From assembly GCF_035508675.1 (NCBI RefSeq), contig NZ_DATJMN010000310.1:1-14016 (forward strand): a stretch of DNA of 14,016 nt, written 5' to 3'. Both the position numbers and the translations under genes were made by a program. Of this stretch, positions 1-6,571 are shown one piece after another. The stretch's first letter is position 1; each line of letters starts with the position of its first letter. This stretch comes from Dyella_B sp035508675 (lineage in GTDB: Bacteria > Pseudomonadota > Gammaproteobacteria > Xanthomonadales > Rhodanobacteraceae). The notes under the pieces are model-generated. The model ran no database searches. It worked only from the letters and a program-made list of their open reading frames with translations, and was not told where the DNA came from.

Positions 1-1
1 G

Positions 2-1081
2 CACCGGCAAGGCCACCGCTGCCAGGTCATATGCCTGTATACGGCCGGCTCGCTGGCACATGAGCTGGACGCGCTTGGCATTGCGGTACACGTGTGCGCA
101 AAACGGCAAGGCCCGGACCTGCGGGCATTGGCGCGCGCCCGCGCAATGGTGCGCGCGCATGCCACCGACGTATTGCATACCCACAACGCCGTCGCGCATT
201 ACCAGGCGGTGCTGGCAACCTTGGGGCTGCCCATGCGCTGCATCATCAATACGCGCCATGGCATGGGCGTCAACCGCAACGCAAGCCGGCGGGAATGGTT
301 GTATCGCCGCGCGCTGGCGCGCACCGATACCGTGGTTACCGTTTGCAATGCCGCGCGCAACGATGCGATCAAGCGTGGCATCGTTCCTGCCGCCAAGGTG
401 TGCGTGGTGCCCAACGGCATTCACGTGGAAAAATTTCAGACCGCCTCGCCGGCGATGCATGAACGGCTTGCGGATCTGCTGGACCTGCCCGTGCAAGTGA
501 AGATCATCGGTACGGTCGGGCGCCTGAACTGGGCCAAGGATCAGCTCGGCCTCATCCGCGCTTTCAGGCTGGTGCACGCGCAACACCCGGATACCGTGCT
601 GGTGCTGATCGGCGACGGCGAACTTCGCGCCTCGCTGCAGCAGAGCGCCATCGACGAGGGCATGGGCGGCAATGTGCACTTCCTGGGCGACCGCAGCGAC
701 GTGCGCGAGCTGCTGCAGGGGCTGGACCTGTTCGTGCTTTCCTCGCTGAGCGAGGGCTATTCGATGGCCTTGCTGGAAGCGAGCGCCGCCGCGCTGCCGA
801 TCGTCGCCACCGCGGTCGGCGGCAACGGCGAGATCGTGCGCGACGGAACCACCGGCCGCCTGGCGCCGGCGGAAAATCCCGCGGCGCTGGCCGAGGCCAT
901 GCTGGCGCTGTTGCGCCATCCGCAACACGCCATGGCGCTGGGCGAGGCGGCGCGCGCATGGGTCGAACAACACGGCTCGCTGGAAGCGATGGCGAGGCGT
1001 TACGCCCAGCTTTACCGCGGCGCGCAACGCTACGACGGCGCCGATCTGCACGACAGCCCAAGGGAATGCCATACGCCATGA
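2..1081 (+). CDS. GT4-family glycosyltransferase, 5' truncated by the window edge
   Basis: The frame is open from base 2, and residues upstream of the first ATG (position 92) are still glycosyltransferase-like, including GHRCQVICLYTAGSLAHEL, so the true start lies before the window. About 359 codons are visible. The product is a retaining, GT-B fold sugar transferase of family GT4 that probably adds a sugar to a lipid-linked EPS precursor at the cytoplasmic face of the inner membrane. The N-terminal half contains DVLHTHNAVAHY and NTRHGMG. The middle has VVPNGIHVEKF followed by IIGTVGRLNWAKDQ, the usual start of the nucleotide-sugar-binding domain. The C-terminal half has the GT4 E-x7-E signature EGYSMALLE (visible residues 251 and 259) and VGGNGEIVRDGTTG. 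It resembles the second sugar transferase of exosortase-A-type EPS clusters, but the donor and acceptor cannot be read from the sequence. Its stop overlaps the next start (ATGA at 1078-1081). Confidence 0.9.
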   Translation, partial: HRQGHRCQVICLYTAGSLAHELDALGIAVHVCAKRQGPDLRALARARAMVRAHATDVLHTHNAVAHYQAVLATLGLPMRCIINTRHGMGVNRNASRREWLYRRALARTDTVVTVCNAARNDAIKRGIVPAAKVCVVPNGIHVEKFQTASPAMHERLADLLDLPVQVKIIGTVGRLNWAKDQLGLIRAFRLVHAQHPDTVLVLIGDGELRASLQQSAIDEGMGGNVHFLGDRSDVRELLQGLDLFVLSSLSEGYSMALLEASAAALPIVATAVGGNGEIVRDGTTGRLAPAENPAALAEAMLALLRHPQHAMALGEAARAWVEQHGSLEAMARRYAQLYRGAQRYDGADLHDSPRECHTP

Positions 1082-2250
1082 AAGTGCTGATCCTCACCAA
1101 CCTGTTTCCGACGCCGTGGGATCCGCTGCGCGGCGCCTTCAATCGCCAGCAGTTCGAACGCCTGGGCCAGCTGCACGAGGTGGACGTGATCACCGCGGTC
1201 GACTTTCGCGAACGGCTCGGCGACCGCCGTGGCGACGTGCATGCCGATCATCTGCGTACCGATTATTTCGTGTTTGCGTTTCCACCGCGCCTCGGCCGCT
1301 CGCTGCATGCGCTGTGCTGGCTGCTGTCGCTATGGTGGCAACGTGGACGGCAGATACGCAAAGCCCATTACGACTGCCTGCTGGTGAGCTGGGCGTATCC
1401 CGATGGTGCCGCCGCCGGCTGGCTGGCGCGCCGGCTGGGCATTCCCTATGTGGTGAAGGTGCACGGCAGCGATCTCAACGTGCAGGCCAATCATTTATTG
1501 CGCCGGCCGCAGATCCGCTCTGCGCTGACCGGCGCGGCGGGCGTGGTCGCGGTCAGCCGTGCGCTGGCCACCAAGGCCATCGCATTGGGCGCGCATGCAT
1601 CCAACGTGCATGTGCTCTACAACGGCGTCGACGCGTCGATCTTTTCGCCTGAATCGCGCGCCCCATCGCGTGCGCGGCTGGGCCTTTCCACGTACTCGCC
1701 GCTGCTTTTATTCGTGGGCAATCTGAAAGCGTCCAAAGGTTGTCTCGACCTGCTCGAAGCGTTTCCGGCCCTGCTCGCCGTACGGCCGCTGGCGCGCCTG
1801 ATCTACGTCGGCACGGGCCCCGCGCGCAGCGCCATCCTCGAACGCGCCAAGGCGCTGGGTTGCCTGGACCGCGTCGAAATGGCCGGCGCGGTCGCCCATG
1901 CCGAACTGGGCGACTGGTTCCGCGCGGCGGACCTGCTGTGCCTGCCCAGCCATAACGAAGGCGTGCCGAACGTGGTGCTGGAAGCCATGGCGTGCGGCAC
2001 GTCGGTGGTGGCCACCCGCGTGGGCGGCATTCCGGAAGTGGTACCGGTCTACGCCGGCATCCTGGTGCCGCCACACCAGCAGCAGGCGCTGTCCAGCGCG
2101 CTCATCGAGGCCAGTGCGCGGCGCTGGAATCACAAACGGATCGCTGCGCATGCGCGTGGTTTTCGGTGGGAGGACAACATTCGGCAACTGGATGCGATCT
2201 TGTGTGCGGCTGTTGCTGGGGCGGCCGCTCCGGCAGGAGCATCGGCATGA
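1078..2250 (+). CDS. GT4-family glycosyltransferase
   Basis: This is a 390-residue GT-B fold glycosyltransferase of family GT4, second in the EPS operon. The N-terminus MKVLILTNLFPTPWDPLRGA is a typical GT4 opening. VVKVHGSDLNV (about 126-135) and VAVSRALATKAI (157-168) belong to the acceptor domain. LFVGNLKASKG (211-221) begins the donor domain, and the E-x7-E pair is E294/E302 in NEGVPNVVLEAMACG, followed by VATRVGGIPEVV. I chose the ATG at 1078 because it gives the conserved MKVLIL start and overlaps the previous stop. An in-frame ATG at 1066 sits directly against the AAGGGA purine tract with no spacer, so it is less likely. A longer in-frame extension back to 958 would lie over the conserved end of the upstream gene and is rejected. 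The sugar specificity is unknown. Confidence 0.92.
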   Translation: MKVLILTNLFPTPWDPLRGAFNRQQFERLGQLHEVDVITAVDFRERLGDRRGDVHADHLRTDYFVFAFPPRLGRSLHALCWLLSLWWQRGRQIRKAHYDCLLVSWAYPDGAAAGWLARRLGIPYVVKVHGSDLNVQANHLLRRPQIRSALTGAAGVVAVSRALATKAIALGAHASNVHVLYNGVDASIFSPESRAPSRARLGLSTYSPLLLFVGNLKASKGCLDLLEAFPALLAVRPLARLIYVGTGPARSAILERAKALGCLDRVEMAGAVAHAELGDWFRAADLLCLPSHNEGVPNVVLEAMACGTSVVATRVGGIPEVVPVYAGILVPPHQQQALSSALIEASARRWNHKRIAAHARGFRWEDNIRQLDAILCAAVAGAAAPAGASA

Positions 2251-2888
2251 ATATGCGGCCGAAAAAACACCGCTTGCTGGGTCTGCTCCCAGACGCGCTG
2301 GTGCTGACCAACGGCTCGCGCCGCGACAACGCGCGCTACCTCACCTTCGACGACGGCCCTGACCCCACCTATACGCCGCCGCTGCTGGACCTGCTGGCTA
2401 AGCACGGCGTAAAGGCCAGCTTTTTCCTGGTAGGACAGAAGATCGAGCGTCACCCGGAGCTGGTGGAACGCATCGTGGCGGAGGGGCACATGCTGGGCAA
2501 TCACTCCTATAGCCACTGGTCGTTCAAGCGCATGACCACGCGCAAAAAACTGAGCGAAATCCACGACACCGACGCCTTGCTGCATGCCTTCGATGGACGC
2601 GCGCATCATCGGATGCGGCCACCGCACGGCTACGTGGGCGCCGATCTGCTGTGCTACTTCGCCATACATCGGCGCAGCTTTGTGTACTGGTCGTACGACA
2701 GCCTCGACTACCAGGACCGGCCCAACCAGGAAATGATCAGCCGCCTGCGCGCCGATCCGCCGCTGCCCGGCGACATCGTGCTGATGCATGACGACAGCGA
2801 CCGCGCCCACGACGCGCTGGCGGTGATGCTGCCGGAGTGGTTGGGCGAGGGCCATAGCTTCAGCGCGCTGCCGCAGGATGCACGATGA
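2247..2888 (+). CDS. Polysaccharide deacetylase, CE4/NodB family
   Basis: This is a 213-residue metal-dependent deacetylase of carbohydrate esterase family 4, expected to remove N- or O-acetyl groups from a sugar. All the family motifs are visible. TFDDGP (33-38) supplies the catalytic base D35 and metal ligand D36. NHSYSH (85-90) supplies the metal-binding histidines H86 and H90. RPPHGY (124-129) is motif 3, WSYDSLDY (148-155) is motif 4, and IVLMHDD (177-183) carries the motif 5 histidine. No signal peptide or membrane segment precedes the domain (MNMRPKKHRLLGLLPDAL), so it is probably cytoplasmic and may act on lipid-linked intermediates rather than finished polymer. The start at 2247 is supported by an AGGAG at 2235-2239 with 7-nt spacing and by the ATGA overlap with the upstream stop; ATG 2253 is an alternative. 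The catalytic set is intact. Confidence 0.93.
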   Translation: MNMRPKKHRLLGLLPDALVLTNGSRRDNARYLTFDDGPDPTYTPPLLDLLAKHGVKASFFLVGQKIERHPELVERIVAEGHMLGNHSYSHWSFKRMTTRKKLSEIHDTDALLHAFDGRAHHRMRPPHGYVGADLLCYFAIHRRSFVYWSYDSLDYQDRPNQEMISRLRADPPLPGDIVLMHDDSDRAHDALAVMLPEWLGEGHSFSALPQDAR

Positions 2889-4051
2889 GAATTCTCTACC
2901 ACCATCGCACGCGGGGGCGGCACGTCGAGGGCGTGCACATCCGCGGCATCGTGCACGCGCTGCGGGGCCTTGGGCACGACGTATCGATCCTATCGTTCCC
3001 GGGCGCCGATCCCGAGCATGAATCGACCCCGCAGGCGAATTCGAAACGCAGCCGGCTCGCCGCAGCGATCACCCGCTTGCCCGGCGTGTTGTTCGAATGC
3101 CTCGAACTTGGCTACAACGCGGTCACGTTCTTCCGGGTCGGCGCCGCCATCCGCCGGCAACGGCCGCAGCTGATCTACGAACGCTATTCGCTGTTCCTGT
3201 TTGCGACGGTATGGCTGGCGCGGCGGCGCGGCATTCCGCTGGTGCTGGAGATCAACGATTCGGCGCTGGTCGAACGCGTGCGGCCCTTGCGCCTGAAGCG
3301 CCTGGCCCGGCGCATCGAAGGCTGGTGCCTGCGCCACTGCACCGGGCTGGTATTCATCTCCAGCTATTTTCGCGACCAGGCGAAAGCCGCGTACGGCGAT
3401 ATCGCGCCGTCGGTGATCTCGCCCAATGCGGTCGACCTGGCGCGTTTCGATCCTGCGCGTTTCGACGTGGCCAAACTGCGCGCCGAACGCGGGCTCGCCG
3501 GCCGCATCGTCTGCGGGCATATCGGCGTGTTCGCGCACTGGCATGGCGTGGATGCATTCGTCGAAGCCATCGCCGCACGCCTGGCCGAAGTGCCGCAGCT
3601 GGCGCTGGTCTTCGTCGGCGATGGAAAAACCCTGCCCGCCGTGCGCGCGCTGGTGGCCGAACGCGGCCTGTCCGACCGCGTACTGCTGCCCGGCCGCGTT
3701 GCGCACGAGGAGATCGCCAGCTGGATCGCCTGCATGGATTACGCCGTGCTGCCGAATTCCAATCACTACGGTTCGCCGATGAAACTGTTCGAGCTGATGG
3801 GCATGGGCGTGCCGGTGGTCGCGCCCGATTATGCGCCGGTCGCCGAAGTGATCGGCGACGGCGACACCGGCTGGCTGTTCCCGCGCGGCGAGATCGCCGC
3901 CTGCGTGCAGCGCGTGCTGGACCTGGCCATGCAGCAGGAAGAACACCGCCGCGTGGGCGCCGCCGCGCGCCGCTATATCGAGCGCGAACGCCAATGGCGC
4001 AACAACGCGGAGCAGTTGCTCACCCTCCTGTCCGCACGAGGCTCGCACTGA
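2885..4051 (+). CDS. GT4-family glycosyltransferase
   Basis: This is a 388-residue GT-B fold glycosyltransferase, fourth in the operon. The N-terminus MRILYHHRTRGRHVEGVHIRG is distinctive. PLVLEINDSALVERVRPL (118-135) and GLVFISSYFRDQAKAAYG (154-171) belong to the acceptor domain. VISPNAVDLARFDP (177-190) and GHIGVFAHWHGVDAFVEAI (211-229) start the donor domain. The signature region reads NHYGSPMKLFELMGMGVPVVAP (293-314), the S-P-x-K-x-F-E variant of the GT4 E-x7-E loop: the second glutamate is kept (E303) and the first is replaced. EVIGDGDTGWLF (321-332) follows. AGGA at 2875-2878 with 6-nt spacing supports the start, which overlaps the deacetylase stop (ATGA at 2885-2888). It probably adds one sugar of the repeat unit; donor unknown. 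Confidence 0.92.
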   Translation: MRILYHHRTRGRHVEGVHIRGIVHALRGLGHDVSILSFPGADPEHESTPQANSKRSRLAAAITRLPGVLFECLELGYNAVTFFRVGAAIRRQRPQLIYERYSLFLFATVWLARRRGIPLVLEINDSALVERVRPLRLKRLARRIEGWCLRHCTGLVFISSYFRDQAKAAYGDIAPSVISPNAVDLARFDPARFDVAKLRAERGLAGRIVCGHIGVFAHWHGVDAFVEAIAARLAEVPQLALVFVGDGKTLPAVRALVAERGLSDRVLLPGRVAHEEIASWIACMDYAVLPNSNHYGSPMKLFELMGMGVPVVAPDYAPVAEVIGDGDTGWLFPRGEIAACVQRVLDLAMQQEEHRRVGAAARRYIERERQWRNNAEQLLTLLSARGSH

Positions 4052-5235
4052 TGGGGACGATCGCGCTACTGGCTGCACTGGCCTTACTGGCGATGCTGGC
4101 GATTGCCGTAACGCTGGCGATACGCGCACGCCAGATGCACATCTGGCTGGGCAGCTACCTGCGCCGCCGGCCGCCGCGCGTAACGGATAAGCCGATACAC
4201 GTGATGTTCTGTTTCGTCGATCACTTCGAACCGATGTGGGGCAAGGTCGACCTGGCGACGCAACGCGCGCGCGTGGATCGCTGGTGCCGCGACTACCGTA
4301 CCCTGGCCGATGCGCACCGGGACGCCGACGGGCGGCCGCCGCAGCACAGCTTCTTCTATCCCGAGGAGGAATACCGCGAAGAACATCTGGAAAAACTCGC
4401 CGCGCTGTGCGCGGACGGTTACGGCGAAATCGAGATCCATCTGCATCACGACAACGACACGCCCGAAAATTTCCGCACCACCATCGACCGTTTCAACCGG
4501 CTGCTGCACGAACGGCACAACGCGTTGCCGCGCGATCCGAACACCGGCCAATTGCGCTTCGCCTTCATCCACGGCAACTGGTGCCTGGACAACTCGCGTG
4601 CGGACGGCCGCTGGTGCGGCCTCAACAACGAACTGATCCTGCTGCGCGAACTGGGCTGCTACGCCGATTTCACCCTGCCCTCCGCGCCGAGCGAAACGCA
4701 GACGCGCATGATCAATGCCATTTATTACGCCACGGACGACCCGACGCGGCCCAAGTCGCACGATACCGGCGAGCCGGTGCGCGTTGGCGGCAAGCCGAGC
4801 GGCGATCTGCTGATCGTGCAAGGACCGCTGGGCTTGAACTGGCGCAGCCGGCGCTTCGGCATCATCCCGCGCATCGAGAGCGCCGACGTGCGCCGCGCCT
4901 GCCCGCCGACGCCGGACCGGGTCGACGCATGGATCAAGACCGGCGTGCACGTGGAAGGACGCCCCGAGTGGGTGTTCGTGAAGATCCACACCCACGGCAC
5001 GCAGGAGCGCGACATGGACACGTTGCTGGGCGAGGCCGCCCACCGCATGCATAACCACCTGGAGCAGGCCTACAACGACGGCAAGCGTTACGTGCTGCAC
5101 TACGTCACTGCGCGCGAGGTGTACAACATCATCAAGGCGGCCGAAGCGGGCTTGACCGGCAATCCGCACGACTACCGCGACTACGAGCTACCGCCGCCTG
5201 GCGTGCTGACCACTGCCAAAGCGCAGATCGCGTGA
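4051..5235 (+). CDS. Membrane-anchored protein of unknown function, possibly a divergent NodB-like deacetylase
   Basis: I do not recognise this 394-residue protein by name. Residues 4-24 form one hydrophobic segment (IALLAALALLAMLAIAVTLAI). The arginine-rich stretch after it (RARQ, then LRRRPPR to residue 43) would place the main domain in the cytoplasm by the positive-inside rule, though this is not certain. The soluble part has repeated His/Asp clusters typical of a metal site: FVDHFEP (55-61), FFYPEEEY (101-108), EIHLHHDND (128-136), FIHGNWCLDNS (172-182), KIHTHGT (311-317), and a conserved-looking end HYVTAREVYNII (350-361). A D-H-x-E strand followed by an HxHHD cluster suggests a divergent glycoside-hydrolase/deacetylase barrel, but this is inference. 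The start overlaps the upstream stop by one base (TGATG) and has a GAGG 9 nt upstream. Its place between glycosyltransferases argues for a role in modifying the same glycan. Confidence 0.85.
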   Translation: MGTIALLAALALLAMLAIAVTLAIRARQMHIWLGSYLRRRPPRVTDKPIHVMFCFVDHFEPMWGKVDLATQRARVDRWCRDYRTLADAHRDADGRPPQHSFFYPEEEYREEHLEKLAALCADGYGEIEIHLHHDNDTPENFRTTIDRFNRLLHERHNALPRDPNTGQLRFAFIHGNWCLDNSRADGRWCGLNNELILLRELGCYADFTLPSAPSETQTRMINAIYYATDDPTRPKSHDTGEPVRVGGKPSGDLLIVQGPLGLNWRSRRFGIIPRIESADVRRACPPTPDRVDAWIKTGVHVEGRPEWVFVKIHTHGTQERDMDTLLGEAAHRMHNHLEQAYNDGKRYVLHYVTAREVYNIIKAAEAGLTGNPHDYRDYELPPPGVLTTAKAQIA

Positions 5236-5239
5236 CGCC

Positions 5240-6001
5240 ATGAACAACGACCTGGTCAGCGTGATCATGCCGGTCTACAACGCCGAGGCGTGGCTGCAAC
5301 GGACGATCGAATCGGTGCTGGTGCAAAGCCACACGTATCTGGAGCTGATCGCCGTCGACGATCGCTCGCACGACCGCTCGGCCAGCATGCTCGATGCGTA
5401 CGCGGCGGCCGATGCGCGCGTGCAGGTCTTGCATCAACCGGCCAACAGCGGCGTCGCCGCGGCCCGCAACGCCGGCATGGCGGCCGCAAAGGGCAACTAC
5501 ATCGCGTTCCTCGACGCCGACGACTGGTGGCATCCGGCTAAACTCGAACGGCAACTGGCGAGCATGCGCACCAGCGGCGCCCTGGTCAGCTACGCCGCGT
5601 ATTGGCGTGTCGCCGAAGACGGCCGCGTGCTGAGCAAGGTGATGCCGCCGCCGCAGGTCGATTGGCGCGACATGCTCGCCAGCAATTTCATCGGCACGCT
5701 CACCGGCATGTACGCGCGCAGCCTCGGCGACGTGCCGTTCCAGCGCATCGGCCATGAGGACTACGTGTTCTGGCTGGAACAGGTGCGGCGCGCCGGCAAA
5801 GCGGTGCGCGTGGAATCGCCCGAACCGCTGGCCTGGTACCTGGTGCGCGAACGATCGCTGTCGGCCAACAAATGGCGGGCGGCGTCCTGGCAATGGGACG
5901 TTTATCGCAAGGTCGAGAAGCTGGGGTTGATGCAGTCGGTGGCGTACATGGCGCGGTATGCGCGGCATGCGGTGATCAAGCGGCGTGGGGGGCGGGTTTA
6001 G
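5240..6001 (+). CDS. GT2-family glycosyltransferase
   Basis: This is a 253-residue inverting, GT-A fold glycosyltransferase and the last gene of the + strand operon. SVIMPVYNAEAWLQRTIESVL (7-27) is the classic GT2 opening. IAVDDRSHD (37-45) binds the nucleotide, NSGVAAARNAGMAAAKGNYIAFLDADDWW (69-97) contains the DxD-type metal motif at 92-95, and HEDYVFW (172-178) holds the ED pair that provides the catalytic base. The end (LVRERSLSANKWRAASWQWDVYR) is a common C-terminal pattern in short GT2 enzymes. There are no membrane helices, so it is presumably a peripheral cytoplasmic enzyme adding a sugar to the repeat unit. It starts 4 nt after the preceding stop and has no strong Shine-Dalgarno, which fits translational coupling. 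No clear terminator follows; the repeat block begins about 50 bp downstream. Confidence 0.92.
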   Translation: MNNDLVSVIMPVYNAEAWLQRTIESVLVQSHTYLELIAVDDRSHDRSASMLDAYAAADARVQVLHQPANSGVAAARNAGMAAAKGNYIAFLDADDWWHPAKLERQLASMRTSGALVSYAAYWRVAEDGRVLSKVMPPPQVDWRDMLASNFIGTLTGMYARSLGDVPFQRIGHEDYVFWLEQVRRAGKAVRVESPEPLAWYLVRERSLSANKWRAASWQWDVYRKVEKLGLMQSVAYMARYARHAVIKRRGGRV

Positions 6002-6059
6002 GGGGATGCCGCGTTATTCGAACAGGGGGGCGACTTTCGCGACAAACAGTTCCCTCCCC

Positions 6060-6068
6060 TGCGAAGTA
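6060..6068 (+). repeat. Left copy of a 9-bp direct repeat (candidate target-site duplication)
   Basis: The sequence TGCGAAGTA abuts the left end (6069) of the 436-bp inverted-repeat unit and recurs in the same orientation at 6505-6513 abutting its right end. The base preceding this copy is the end of the arm CCCTCCCC, and the bases following the right copy are AGGGAGGG. Together they rebuild the hairpin CCCTCCCC-TGCGAAGTA-AGGGAGGG, with one base different from the family form GGGGAGGG. Confidence 0.6.
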
Positions 6069-6105
6069 CCTGATTAGCGTCAAGCCTCAGTTCGCCAGAT
6101 CTGCC

Positions 6106-6132
6106 CCCTCCCCTACGTGTAGTAGGGGAGGG
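6106..6132. repeat. GGGGAGGG hairpin 1 (11-bp stem)
   Basis: CCCTCCCCTAC at 6106-6116 pairs perfectly with GTAGGGGAGGG at 6122-6132 around a 5-nt loop. There is no T-tract after it, so it is not a standard intrinsic terminator. It is one member of a hairpin family that occurs five times in the two intergenic blocks. Confidence 0.85.
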
Positions 6133-6197
6133 TTGGGGCAATGCTCCGAACTTAAGCCAGAATCGAAGCGTGTACCTCTCGCTCGCCAGGATACGTC

Positions 6198-6222
6198 CCC
6201 TCCCCTGCGAAGTAGGGGAGGG
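6198..6222. repeat. GGGGAGGG hairpin 2 (9-bp stem)
   Basis: CCCTCCCCT (6198-6206) pairs with AGGGGAGGG (6214-6222) around the loop GCGAAGT. This is the form closest to the consensus of the hairpin family, and its loop sequence matches the sequence duplicated at 6060-6068 and 6505-6513. Confidence 0.85.
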
Positions 6223-6233
6223 CTAGGGTGGGG
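6215..6233 (+). other. G-quadruplex-type motif, + strand
   Basis: The sequence reads GGGG-A-GGG-CTA-GGG-T-GGGG: four runs of at least three G with loops of 1-3 nt, which fits the standard G3+N1-7 pattern. It overlaps the right arm of hairpin 2, so hairpin and quadruplex would be mutually exclusive structures. A matching motif on the opposite strand closes the element at 6316-6334. Confidence 0.6.
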
Positions 6234-6315
6234 TGCGAGCGCAGCGAGCGGCAGGAGCCCCATTGCTTCCATACATCTCATCAGGACATTCAGCTGCATG
6301 CTAACGCCCAAGCAA

Positions 6316-6334
6316 CCCCACCCCAGCCCTCCCC
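6316..6334 (-). other. G-quadruplex-type motif, - strand
   Basis: The + strand reads CCCC-A-CCCC-AG-CCC-T-CCCC, so the - strand carries four G-runs with loops of 1-2 nt. It faces the + strand motif at 6215-6233 across the element centre and overlaps the left arm of hairpin 3. Confidence 0.6.
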
Positions 6335-6350
6335 TGCTTGCAGGGGAGGG
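6327..6350. repeat. GGGGAGGG hairpin 3 (10- to 11-bp stem)
   Basis: CCCTCCCCTG (6327-6336) pairs with CAGGGGAGGG (6341-6350) around the 4-nt loop CTTG. This is the tightest hairpin of the family in this block. No T-tract follows on either strand. Confidence 0.85.
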
Positions 6351-6504
6351 AGCAGATCACCGCGAACAACAAGCTTCTTGGCTTAAGTTAGTGCCATTAG
6401 GCTTAAGTTCGGAGCATTGCCCCCCCGGATCAAGTCCGGGGCAGGCTCTACTTCGCAGGGGAGGGAGTCATGCACCGCGTAACTGAGAGATAGCGCTAAT
6501 CAGG

Positions 6505-6513
6505 TGCGAAGTA
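6505..6513 (+). repeat. Right copy of the 9-bp direct repeat (candidate target-site duplication)
   Basis: TGCGAAGTA is identical to 6060-6068 and lies immediately after the right terminus CGCTAATCAGG of the 436-bp unit. It is followed by AGGGAGGG, the remaining arm of the interrupted hairpin. Confidence 0.6.
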
Positions 6514-6571
6514 AGGGAGGGAGCGCATCGTGGCGAGCATCAAGGCATCGTGCGTTCTCATGCAGCGTGGC

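Larger units (their letters stand above)
6135..6423. repeat. Inner inverted-repeat element, copy A (+ orientation)
   Basis: Bases 6135-6158 and 6400-6423 are a perfect 24-nt inverted repeat whose inner end is the palindrome CTTAAG. A second, partial end (GGCTTAAGTTAGTGCCATTA, 6380-6399) lies in tandem just inside the right terminus and matches the terminal repeat of copy B at 10868-11135. Between the ends are two hairpins (6198-6222, 6327-6350), a conserved block GGGTGGGGTGCGAGCGCAGC with its continuation to 6259, and a central segment with GACATTCAGCTGC and CAAGCAACCCCACCCC. All of these reappear in the same order in the reverse complement of copy B. No coding capacity is apparent. Confidence 0.75.
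6069..6504. mobile_element. MITE-like 436-bp inverted-repeat unit between the convergent operons
   Basis: The ends are inverted copies. CCTGATTAGCG at 6069-6079 matches CGCTAATCAGG at 6494-6504 exactly, and a further CTCAGTT block follows inside each end (6086-6092, and its complement near 6485-6491). The unit is flanked by 9-bp direct repeats TGCGAAGTA (6060-6068 and 6505-6513). It contains no convincing ORF and no transposase, so it would be non-autonomous. Inside it lie several GGGGAGGG hairpins, an inner inverted-repeat element (6135-6423) and a GGATCAAGTCCGG palindrome (6427-6439). It fills most of the gap between the + strand EPS operon (ends 6001) and the - strand methyltransferase (ends 6572). 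The rest of that gap is short, and I see no promoter or clear terminator in it. The mobile interpretation is inference; the repeats themselves are seen directly. Confidence 0.6.

Noticed and set aside
2990..4129. 379-residue - strand open frame opposite the third GT4
   Set aside because: The + strand frame has clear GT4 motifs, a good ribosome-binding site and coupled junctions. The antisense product has no recognisable motif.
4084..5169. 361-residue - strand open frame
   Set aside because: It is antisense to the coupled 4051-5235 gene. The composition is Val/Ala/Gln/Arg-rich without motifs.
6106..6350. Hairpins as intrinsic terminators for the + strand operon
   Set aside because: Stems are strong and GC-rich, but no T-tract follows on either strand, so standard intrinsic termination is not supported.
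5872..6486. 204-residue + strand open frame over the GT2 end and repeat block
   Set aside because: Its C-terminal two thirds translate the repeats (PSPPLLAGEGADHREQ type sequence), a common artefact of these GC-rich repeats.
6002..6571. CRISPR array
   Set aside because: The repeats are palindromic, irregularly spaced and in both orientations, without uniform spacers or cas genes.
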